Source of the DNA: DASXMT01 sp035569695 | Lineage (GTDB): Bacteria; Actinomycetota; Acidimicrobiia; Acidimicrobiales; RAAP-2 | Direction: 5' to 3' | Assembly (NCBI GenBank): GCA_035569695.1 | Contig: DATMMO010000204.1 | Span: 1-5,484 of the forward strand | DNA: 5,484 nucleotides | In this document: piece after piece, positions 1 to 5,484 of the stretch | Numbering within the stretch: the first letter of the stretch is position 1 | Layout of the letters: every line of letters begins with the position of its first letter | Made by a program: the position numbers and the translations under genes | Notes under the pieces: model-generated | What the model was told of the DNA's origin: nothing | Database searches by the model: none | The model's input: only the letters and a program-made list of their open reading frames with translations

Positions 1-65
1 ACCAGCTCGTCAATGAGGTCCTCCGCCGCGGTGGACAGGACGGGGGGGCGCTCGAGGTCGGTCAT
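1..65 (-). CDS. Start of an unidentified third operon gene (5' fragment)
   Basis: An ATG at 65-63 overlaps the TGA stop (64-62) of the amidotransferase gene in the ATGA arrangement typical of translationally coupled operon genes. The frame stays open to the window edge and gives 21 complete codons, beginning MTDLERPPVLSTAAEDLIDE. There is no clear Shine-Dalgarno sequence ahead of it, which fits re-initiation by ribosomes finishing the upstream gene. The stretch is too short to assign a family. The segment from about residue 13 is acidic and could begin an amphipathic helix, but shows no signal peptide or catalytic motif. In known cassettes with this type of amidotransferase, the partners are a GNAT/ATP-grasp synthetase and an M42-family peptidase. 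Either would be a reasonable expectation from context, but nothing in these 21 residues proves it. Confidence 0.6.
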   Translation of the reverse strand, partial: MTDLERPPVLSTAAEDLIDEL

Positions 66-1852
66 GCCGAGGTGATGCCCATGGCCTGCAACCACATCTC
101 GAGCAACCCCAACTGCCAGAGCGCGTTGGAGCCGAGGGTGGTGCGGCTCTCGTTGGGTGCAGCCAGCATGCGCTCGACGGCCGCCGGGCGGAACAGTCCT
201 CGGGCCCGGGCCACCGGGTCGGTCAGGGCGTCCCGCACCCGCTCCAGGTAGGGGCCCTCGAGCTGGCGGATGGCGGGAACGGGGAAGTACCCCTTGGTCC
301 GGTCGATGACCGCGTCGGGCACGATGCCGCGGCTGGCCGCCTTGAGTACGCCCTTGCCTCCATTGGCCAGTTTGAGGGCGGGAGGGATCGTCCCGGCCAA
401 CTCGACCAGCTCATGATCGAGGAAGGGAACCCGGGCCTCCAGGCCCCAGGCCATGGTCATGTTGTCGACCCGCTTCACCGGGTCGTCGACCAGCATGATG
501 GTGGTGTCGTTGCGGAGGGCGGCGTCGACGGTGGTCTCCGCCCCCGGTCGGCCGAACTGGGCCCGGATGAAGGCGGTGGCCACGTCGTCGACCGGGAGCC
601 AGTCGTCCGCCATGACCTGGTCGAGCTGGGCGAAGCGCCGGTCGAAGAAGACCGACGAGTAGGCCTCGACGGCGTGGTCCCGCTCGACGTCGGCCAGCGG
701 TGGGTACCAGTCGTAACCGCCCAGCACCTCGTCGGCCCCCTGTCCCGACTGGACCACCTTCACGTACTGGGACACCTCTTCGCTCAGCAGGTAGAAGGCG
801 ACGCAATCGTGGCTGACCATGGGCTCGCTCATGGCCCGGACGGCGCCGTCGATGGCCGGCAACAGGCGCGAGCTGTCGATCTCGATGCGGTGGTGATCGG
901 TGCCGAAGTAGCAGGCGACCAGGTCGGAGTACTCGAACTCGTTGCCCGACTCCCCCCCGGCGTCCTCGAAGCCGACGCTGAAGGTGGTGAGGTCGTGTTG
1001 CCCGGCCTCGGCCAGCAGGGCCACCACCAGGCTCGAGTCGATGCCGCCGGAGAGCAGGACGCCGACCGGTACGTCGGCCACCTGCCGGCGCTTCACCGCC
1101 ACCCGGAGGGCGTCGATGAGCAGGTCCTGCCAGTCCTCGCCCGACAGGTCGCGCCGAGTGCCGTCCCGCGAGAACGAGGGGTCCCAGTAGTGGGTGTCCC
1201 GGGTCCGACCGTCGGCCTCGACCACCCGGACGGTGGCCGGCGGGAGCTTGTGCACGCCGTTGAGGATGGTGTTGGGCGCCGGCACCACGGAGTGGAACGT
1301 CATGTAGCAGGCCAAAGCGGAGCGGTCGATGGAGGTGTCGACGCCTCCGCCGGCCAGCAGCGCCGGCAGCGTCGAGGCGAAGCGCATCCGCTCCGCGGTA
1401 CGGGTGACGTACAACGGCTTGATGCCCAGGCGGTCCCGTCCCAGCACCAGCCGGCCGCTCTCGTGCTCGACGATGGCAAAGGCGAACATCCCGTGGAAAT
1501 GGGACACGCAGTCGATGCCCCACTGGGCATAGGCCTTGGCCACCACCTCGGTGTCGGAGTGGGAGAAGAAGGAATGGCCCCGGTCGATCAGTTCGCTACG
1601 GAGCTGTTTGTAGTTGTAGATACAGCCGTTGAAGGCGATGGACAGGCCGGTGGCCGGGTCCACCATGGGCTGGGCGCCGTTGACCGAGAGGTCGATGATC
1701 GACAACCGGCGATGGCCCAGGGCCACCGGGCCCTGCTCCCACACCCCCGATCCGTCGGGACCACGACAGGCCATGACGGCACAACTGCGATCCAGCGCGG
1801 CCAGGTCGGCCGGGCGCCCGTCGAAGCGGACCTCACCGGCGAGGCCGCACAT
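62..1852 (-). CDS. Glutamine-dependent amidotransferase, asparagine synthase family (NAGGN amidotransferase-like)
   Basis: This cytoplasmic enzyme is predicted to hydrolyse glutamine and pass the ammonia to an ATP-activated (adenylated) side-chain carboxylate. The 596-residue product starts MCGLAGEVRFDG, so Cys2 becomes the N-terminal nucleophile after Met removal. This fixes the start at 1852 rather than an in-frame ATG 21 codons upstream. The N-terminal class II glutaminase domain (about 2-215) keeps RGPDG (30-34), GHRRL (46-50), FNGCIYNY (74-81), SHSDTEV (97-103) and GRDRLGIKPLY (138-148). The synthetase domain has the pyrophosphate loop SGGIDSS (268-274), SGQGADEVLGGY (369-380) and RVDNMTMAWGLEARVPFLDH (461-480). 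The NGCIYNY form and the C-terminal RTKGYFPVPA segment match, from memory, the branch that amidates N-acetylglutaminylglutamine in rhizobia and pseudomonads (AsnO-type), more than housekeeping AsnB. It overlaps the upstream ligase gene by 20 bp and the downstream gene by 4 bp. All key residues are intact. The family is secure; the substrate is inferred, because the usual NAGGN synthetase is not its neighbour here. Confidence 0.93.
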   Translation of the reverse strand: MCGLAGEVRFDGRPADLAALDRSCAVMACRGPDGSGVWEQGPVALGHRRLSIIDLSVNGAQPMVDPATGLSIAFNGCIYNYKQLRSELIDRGHSFFSHSDTEVVAKAYAQWGIDCVSHFHGMFAFAIVEHESGRLVLGRDRLGIKPLYVTRTAERMRFASTLPALLAGGGVDTSIDRSALACYMTFHSVVPAPNTILNGVHKLPPATVRVVEADGRTRDTHYWDPSFSRDGTRRDLSGEDWQDLLIDALRVAVKRRQVADVPVGVLLSGGIDSSLVVALLAEAGQHDLTTFSVGFEDAGGESGNEFEYSDLVACYFGTDHHRIEIDSSRLLPAIDGAVRAMSEPMVSHDCVAFYLLSEEVSQYVKVVQSGQGADEVLGGYDWYPPLADVERDHAVEAYSSVFFDRRFAQLDQVMADDWLPVDDVATAFIRAQFGRPGAETTVDAALRNDTTIMLVDDPVKRVDNMTMAWGLEARVPFLDHELVELAGTIPPALKLANGGKGVLKAASRGIVPDAVIDRTKGYFPVPAIRQLEGPYLERVRDALTDPVARARGLFRPAAVERMLAAPNESRTTLGSNALWQLGLLEMWLQAMGITSA

Positions 1853-4382
1853 GCTCGCTCCCCTCGTTCGGCTCGTCCTGGTCGCGGAGGACCCACGTGT
1901 CCTTGGCCCCGCCACCCTGGCTGGAGTTCACCACCATGCTCCCTTCGGGGGCGACCCGGGTCAGGGCCAGCCCGGCCAGCTCGGCCTGGCCGGCATCGGG
2001 GCCGGTCAGGTAGACGAAGGCCCGCAGGTCCACATGGCGGGGGACCAACTTGCCCTCGACCAGGTTGGGGAGGGTGGACAGGGCCACCACCTCCTGGGCC
2101 ACCCAGGCGGGTGGCTCCTCGGCGATCTCCCGGGCTCGCTGGGCCAGGTCCGATCGGCTGGCCTCGGGCCCGATGAGGACCCCGCTCCCCCCATACCCGC
2201 CCACCGGCTTGGTGACCAGATCATCGAGGCGATCGAGCACCAGGTCGCGCTCGGAGGGGTTGGCGCAGCGATAGGTGGGCACCGGGGCCAGCAGCGGCCG
2301 TTCTCCGAGGTAGTAGGCGATCAGGTCGGGCACGTAGCAGTACATGGCCTTGTCGTCGGCGATGCCGTTGCCGGGGGCGTTGACCACGACCACCTTCCCC
2401 TGGCGCGCCACCTCGAGCACCTGGGCCCCGACGGGCCGGCCGGCCGCGTCGACCAGGTCGATCAGTTCGCACCCCAGCCGGAGGTAGACGACATCGACCC
2501 GGCGGCCGCCGATCACCACTCGGTCTCCGTGGATCTCCACCTCGCTGGGCTGAGCCAGCAGCAGGCCCACCTCCTCGGCGATCAGGCGGTGTTCGTACCA
2601 TCCCGAGTTGTCGGCCCCCTCGGAGAGCAGGGCCACCGTGGCATCGCTCACGTCGGTACAGGCCCGCAGGGTCCGCCCGATCAGGTCCAGGGCACCGCCG
2701 GCACTGCGCATCGGCACTCCCTCGAAGAGCTCGGGCATCGACTCGTGCATCAGCCGGCGGATGGCCACGGCATAACCGACGCCGGAGGGGACCCGGGCGT
2801 TGTCCTCCAGCACGCGCCACCCGCCGATGCTGTCGCGCACCAGGTCGAAACCGATGACCGGCGCCCGCACCGCCCCGGGGGGCAGCCACTGCCCTTCGGG
2901 GCGCCAGGCGGTGCACCCGGCGACCACCTCCGCCGACATCACCCCGTCCTTGACGATCTCGGCCGACCCGTACGCGTCCCGCAGGTAGGCCTCGATGGCC
3001 CGGGCCCGTTGGGTGAGCCCGGCGGCCAACCCGGCCCACTCATGGGCCGCGATCACCCGGGGGACGAGATCGACCGGAAAGGGTCGTTGTTCCCCGTCGA
3101 CGCCGAAGGTCAGCCCCAGGGCGGCGGCCCGCCGGGAACGGACGGCGATCTCGGCCGGGTCGAAGCCCTTCAGCACCTCGAAGATGGGCCGGTACAGGGA
3201 GTACGGGACCCCGGTCGGGTGCACCGCCTCATCCACGGCCGGAGCCGAGTAGCTGGCCGACCACCGGGTTCGCAACCGGGGGGCTTCGGCCCGTCCCTCG
3301 GTTTCGCCCACCAGGAGACGGACCACGTCGGCCACCCGGCCCCGCTCGGCATGGCGCGCCCGTTGCCGCTCGCTGGAAGACCCCCGGGCCAGCGCGGCGG
3401 CGGTCAGCTCCGAGACCACCTCCCAGTCGCCCGACGCTTCGAGCTGGGGTCGGAGGGCGTCGACCAGGTGACCCACCACCTCGACGGCGGGCCGCGCCGC
3501 CGGCTCGGCTCCCTCGTCGATGAGGGTGGCCGAGAGGCCGCTGCGAGCCGCCCGCCACATGGCCGCCCGGTACAGCGGGTCGGGTCGGGTCGGTTGCGGC
3601 GTACCCATCGACTCGGCCTGGATGGCCCGCTCCACCACGGCCCGGAACAATCCGGCGATGAGGATGGCGTCGTCGACCAGCGGGCACGAGTCGCACACTC
3701 GCAGCTCGAGGGTGGGCACGTGCACCGAGGGGCGGACGTCGAAGTACGCCATCTTGGTGTCGGAGATCACGCCCGAATCGATGAGCTGACGGATCAGTCC
3801 CTGGTATGCGGCGTAGGACTCCAATCGGGGGGTGCGCCCGGCCGTGGGCCACCGCTGCCAGATCACCGTGCGCACACTGGCGTAGCCGGTGTCCTGGCCC
3901 TCGAAGAAGGGTGAGCTGGTCGACAGGGCCAACAGGGTGGGCAGCGCGCTCTCCACCCAGGGGATGAGGCGAACAGCCAGGTCCTTGTCATCCACCTCGA
4001 CGTGGACCTGGAGACCACAGACCAGATGCTGGTCGACCAGGAGGCGGTAGTCCTGTTGCATGCGACCGTATCGTCCCAACGCGGTCAGCTCGAGGTCGGC
4101 GGCGTGCGAGAGGGGCACGGTGGCCGCCGCAGCCACGGCCAGACCCTGGTCGGTGGCCGCGGCCACCAGGTCCTTTCGCAGTCCGAGGACTTCCTGGGAC
4201 AGGCCCTCGAGCGAGTTGCACACGGCGGTATTGGTCTCGACCGTGCTCCGCTGGAGCTCGGCCGAATAGCCCTTGTCGGGCAGTCGGTTCAGGAGCTGGG
4301 GCGCCCGGTAGGCCAGCCGGAACGTGTCGGCGTCGACCACCTGCAGCTCTTCCTCGATGCCCAGCGATCGAGGAGTGGCCAT
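1833..4382 (-). CDS. GCS2/YbdK-type carboxylate-amine ligase fused to circularly permuted type 2 ATP-grasp ligase
   Basis: An 849-residue two-module ligase. The N-terminal part (about 5-360) is a glutamate-cysteine-ligase family 2 (YbdK-like) domain. It has LGIEEELQVVD (7-17) with the acidic EEE cluster, STVETNTAVC (46-55), CGLQVHVEV (122-130), SPFFEGQDTGYASVR (157-171), WQRWPTAG (175-182) and RPSVHVPTLELRVCD (217-231). The C-terminal part (about 378-833) is a circularly permuted ATP-grasp of the DUF404/DUF407 type. It has VLEDNARVPSGVGY (524-537), VVNAPGNGIADDKAMYCYVP (666-685), TKPVGGYGGSGVLIGP (724-739) and the family's closing VVNSSQGGGAKDTWVL (817-832). Both families form amide bonds using ATP: GCS2 through a glutamyl-type carboxylate, ATP-grasp through an acyl phosphate. 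The acceptors are unknown. The start suits the family, since LGIEEE normally follows a few residues after Met. There is no signal peptide or membrane segment, so it is probably cytoplasmic. It is the first gene of the minus-strand operon and ends 20 bp inside the amidotransferase gene. The fusion architecture is known in actinobacteria; its product is not established to my knowledge. Confidence 0.92.
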   Translation of the reverse strand: MATPRSLGIEEELQVVDADTFRLAYRAPQLLNRLPDKGYSAELQRSTVETNTAVCNSLEGLSQEVLGLRKDLVAAATDQGLAVAAAATVPLSHAADLELTALGRYGRMQQDYRLLVDQHLVCGLQVHVEVDDKDLAVRLIPWVESALPTLLALSTSSPFFEGQDTGYASVRTVIWQRWPTAGRTPRLESYAAYQGLIRQLIDSGVISDTKMAYFDVRPSVHVPTLELRVCDSCPLVDDAILIAGLFRAVVERAIQAESMGTPQPTRPDPLYRAAMWRAARSGLSATLIDEGAEPAARPAVEVVGHLVDALRPQLEASGDWEVVSELTAAALARGSSSERQRARHAERGRVADVVRLLVGETEGRAEAPRLRTRWSASYSAPAVDEAVHPTGVPYSLYRPIFEVLKGFDPAEIAVRSRRAAALGLTFGVDGEQRPFPVDLVPRVIAAHEWAGLAAGLTQRARAIEAYLRDAYGSAEIVKDGVMSAEVVAGCTAWRPEGQWLPPGAVRAPVIGFDLVRDSIGGWRVLEDNARVPSGVGYAVAIRRLMHESMPELFEGVPMRSAGGALDLIGRTLRACTDVSDATVALLSEGADNSGWYEHRLIAEEVGLLLAQPSEVEIHGDRVVIGGRRVDVVYLRLGCELIDLVDAAGRPVGAQVLEVARQGKVVVVNAPGNGIADDKAMYCYVPDLIAYYLGERPLLAPVPTYRCANPSERDLVLDRLDDLVTKPVGGYGGSGVLIGPEASRSDLAQRAREIAEEPPAWVAQEVVALSTLPNLVEGKLVPRHVDLRAFVYLTGPDAGQAELAGLALTRVAPEGSMVVNSSQGGGAKDTWVLRDQDEPNEGSEHVRPRR
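1858..1865 (-). promoter_or_regulatory. Shine-Dalgarno site of the amidotransferase gene
   Basis: The minus strand reads GAGGGGAG, followed by five bases (CGAGC) and the ATG at 1852. This is a strong anti-16S match at good spacing, and it lies inside the last codons of the ligase gene. It supports the Cys2-generating start over the upstream in-frame ATG at 1915. It also means the gene can load its own ribosomes in addition to coupling with the ligase gene. Confidence 0.75.
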
Positions 4383-4388
4383 CCCACG

Positions 4389-4394
4389 ACTGTA
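4389..4394 (-). promoter_or_regulatory. Putative leaderless -10 box of the ligase operon
   Basis: The minus strand reads TACAGT, then CGTGGG, then the ATG at 4382. A TANNNT hexamer ending six bases before the start codon puts the expected transcription start at the A of the ATG, the usual geometry of leaderless actinobacterial mRNAs. The absence of a good Shine-Dalgarno sequence (only GTGGG directly against the ATG) agrees. No convincing -35 is visible: the best candidate, TTGCTG, lies only 14 bases upstream. A chance match is possible because the motif is short. Confidence 0.4.
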
Positions 4395-4537
4395 CGGAGC
4401 CGATGTTTCAGCAAGATGTCCTGGCGTGAAGCATCGTGTTTCGGCCCAGGGTTTGCCCGTCGCGACACGCCACCGGGCGCCGTTTCGTGGTCATTGCCGC
4501 AGGGAGTTTCGTGCATCGCCGCCTGGAATTGGCCAGT

Positions 4538-4566
4538 GTGACGGCATGTCGCGTTCGCTTTATGCA
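4538..4566 (+). promoter_or_regulatory. Weak candidate promoter toward phaC
   Basis: GTGACG (4538-4543) resembles a -35 box and TATGCA (4561-4566) a -10 box, separated by exactly 17 bases. Transcription would begin near 4573, leaving a leader of about 105 bases before the chosen phaC start. The match to consensus is 4 of 6 and 3 of 6, so this is only the best sigma-70-like pair I could find in the region, not a firm call. Confidence 0.22.
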
Positions 4567-4593
4567 ATGGAAACATTCCGTTTCACCAATGGA
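4565..4593 (+). repeat. CAATGGA direct repeats flanking a GAAAC/GTTTC inverted repeat
   Basis: CAATGGA occurs at 4565-4571 and again at 4587-4593, with starts 22 bases apart, about two helical turns. Both copies run on to CAT (after an extra AA in the first). Between them GAAAC (4570-4574) and GTTTC (4580-4584) form a 5-bp inverted repeat around ATTCC. The arrangement resembles a regulator binding site and directly overlaps the predicted start of phaC transcription. No specific regulator can be named. Confidence 0.4.
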
Positions 4594-4678
4594 CATGCGG
4601 GGGGTGTTCAATAACAGCAGCGCCTCTCACACGCACTCTCCGAAGGTTCTGTCGATCCGATCGAAGGCACAGGTTCTC

Positions 4679-5484
4679 ATGGGCGGCAACATGTCTCTCG
4701 TACGGCAGGGTCCGAGAAGCATGACGGGTCGGCTGCTGGGGCGAGTCGACCGTCTCGGCCTGGCCGACTCGCTCATCCGGGTGGCGGCCAAGACCGGCAC
4801 CAACGCCCTCCCCCGGCGGGTGGTCGGTCTCGGCCTGGAGCTGTCCAAGATCGCGGTGGGCAAGTCCACCATCGCCCCCGAACCGGCGGACCGGCGGTTC
4901 ACGAACCGGGCCTGGACGGAGAACCCCGCCTTCCGCCGCCTCGGCCAGAGCTATCTGGCTTGGTCCAAGACCACCCTCGACCTGGTCGAAGACGCCCATC
5001 TCGACTGGCGCACCCACGAGCGGGCCCGCTTGGCTGCCTCGCTGCTGACCTCGACCCTGTCCCCCACCAACCTGTTGCCCCTCAACCCTGACGCCATGGT
5101 CCGGGCCTACGAGAGCGGCGGTCGGAGCGTCGTGGCCGGGGTGGCCAACATCGGGCGCGACATCCGCAACAACCATGGCCTGCCCCGCACCGCCGATCCC
5201 GACGCCTTCCAGGTCGGGCGGGACCTGGCCGTCACCCCGGGTGCCGTCGTCTTCCGGAACGACGTGTGCGAGCTGCTGCAGTACGCGCCGATGACCGATA
5301 CCGTCCGCACCACCCCCATGGTCCTGGTGCCGCCCCAGATCAACAAGTACTACTTCATGGACCTCGCTCCCGGTCGCAGCTTCGTCGAGTACGCCGTTCG
5401 ACAGGGCTTGCAGATGTTCCTGGTGAGTTGGCGCAATCCCACGGTCGAGCACCGCGACTGGAACCTCGACACGTACGTGGCCGG
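4679..5484 (+). CDS. phaC: Polyhydroxyalkanoate synthase (PHA polymerase), 5' part
   Basis: PHA synthase polymerises hydroxyacyl-CoA into polyester at the surface of carbon-storage granules. The frame is open to the window end (268 complete codons). It shows the PhaC N-terminal domain: DRRFTNRAWTENPAFRRLGQ (71-90), SPTNLLPLNPDAM (128-140), ESGGRSVVAGVANIGRDI (145-162), AFQVGRDLAVTPGAVVFRN (176-194), ELLQYAP (198-204), LVPPQINKYYFMDLAPG (216-232) and FLVSWRNP (247-254), which enters the alpha/beta-hydrolase fold. The lipase-like box with the catalytic cysteine, and the Asp and His of the triad, lie beyond the edge, so class and activity cannot be judged. The motifs look most like class I/II enzymes. 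The start is uncertain: in-frame ATGs occur at 4595, 4679, 4691 and 4721. I chose 4679, with GAAGG about 11 bases upstream; 4691 has GGGCGG just ahead and is nearly as likely. The gene is divergent from the ligase operon. Confidence 0.9.
   Translation, partial: MGGNMSLVRQGPRSMTGRLLGRVDRLGLADSLIRVAAKTGTNALPRRVVGLGLELSKIAVGKSTIAPEPADRRFTNRAWTENPAFRRLGQSYLAWSKTTLDLVEDAHLDWRTHERARLAASLLTSTLSPTNLLPLNPDAMVRAYESGGRSVVAGVANIGRDIRNNHGLPRTADPDAFQVGRDLAVTPGAVVFRNDVCELLQYAPMTDTVRTTPMVLVPPQINKYYFMDLAPGRSFVEYAVRQGLQMFLVSWRNPTVEHRDWNLDTYVA

Larger units (their letters stand above)
4383..4678. other. Divergent intergenic control region
   Basis: These 296 bases separate the minus-strand ligase operon from the plus-strand phaC gene. 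They are visibly richer in A/T than the flanking genes, especially between about 4500 and 4620. No convincing coding frame, tRNA or factor-independent terminator is seen. The region should hold the promoters of both genes. It carries five copies of GTTTC on the plus strand (from 4405, 4438, 4482, 4506 and 4580) and one reverse copy (4570-4574). Two of the copies are extended into an imperfect direct repeat: GTTTCGTG followed by GCCGC at 4482-4500, and GTTTCGTG followed by CGCCGC at 4506-4522. Confidence 0.7.

Noticed and set aside
42..48. Run of seven G residues near the start of the third operon gene, considered as a slippage or phase-variation tract
   Set aside because: Seven bases is short and explained by Arg-Pro-Pro codons. 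A similar seven-C run occurs inside the amidotransferase gene near 952 without consequence.
1853..1915. N-terminal extension of the amidotransferase to an upstream in-frame ATG
   Set aside because: It would add 21 Arg/Ser/Thr-rich residues before MCGL and block the N-terminal cysteine nucleophile, and it lacks the strong Shine-Dalgarno found before 1852.
413..2176. Long open plus-strand frame opposite the amidotransferase gene
   Set aside because: It lies antiparallel to a gene with clear family motifs. The translation is rich in Gly, His, Val, Asp and Arg with no recognisable domain, as expected for the opposite strand of GC-rich coding DNA.
3576..3590. Three tandem CGGGT units
   Set aside because: They lie inside the ligase coding sequence and read as ordinary Pro/Thr/Arg codons; three copies in GC-rich DNA are unremarkable.
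1629..3914. A 761-codon open plus-strand frame opposite the ligase gene
   Set aside because: Despite its length it has the composition of an antisense shadow (Gly/Pro/His/Arg-rich, no motif), while the minus strand carries a full two-domain enzyme.
4289..4614. Short overlapping open frames across the intergenic region on both strands
   Set aside because: They have no Shine-Dalgarno, no recognisable motif, and overlap the start of the ligase gene. Their composition does not look coding.
4583..5452. A 289-codon open minus-strand frame opposite phaC
   Set aside because: The plus strand encodes an unmistakable PhaC N-terminus running off the window. The minus frame shows no family features and is a shadow.
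1..5484. CRISPR arrays, tRNA or rRNA genes, insertion sequences and factor-independent terminators
   Set aside because: I found no spaced identical repeats, tRNA-like cloverleaf, transposase motifs with terminal inverted repeats, or GC hairpin followed by a T run.

Overview
The window is gene-dense and GC-rich, with short intergenic space, overlapping genes and strong G/C bias at third codon positions. Together with a fusion of a GCS2-type carboxylate-amine ligase to a circularly permuted ATP-grasp enzyme, this suggests a high-GC actinobacterium. A deep lineage such as the Acidimicrobiia would fit, but the sequence does not fix the lineage.

Left four-fifths (1-4382), minus strand: a tight operon read right to left. 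First is an 849-residue two-domain ligase (4382-1833). It has an N-terminal glutamate-cysteine-ligase-like GCS2/YbdK domain and a C-terminal circularly permuted type 2 ATP-grasp domain. It overlaps by 20 bp a 596-residue glutamine-dependent amidotransferase of the asparagine synthase family (1852-62), which closely resembles the N-acetylglutaminylglutamine (NAGGN) amidotransferase branch. That gene overlaps by 4 bp (ATGA) a third gene, of which only the first 21 codons lie in the window (65-1). Two predicted peptide-bond-forming modules and one side-chain amidating enzyme look like a pathway for a small amidated peptide or peptide-like metabolite, possibly a compatible solute. The product cannot be read from the sequence. 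The GNAT/ATP-grasp NAGGN synthetase that usually accompanies this amidotransferase is not in the window.

Middle (4383-4678): a 296-bp divergent intergenic region, visibly less GC-rich than the genes. It holds a good leaderless-type -10 box in front of the ligase gene, a weak possible promoter toward the other side, a recurrent GTTTC motif, and a pair of CAATGGA repeats flanking a small inverted repeat.

Right (4679-5484), plus strand: the first 268 codons of a polyhydroxyalkanoate synthase (phaC), cut by the window end before the catalytic cysteine. It is transcribed divergently from the ligase operon. A shared control region is possible but unproven.
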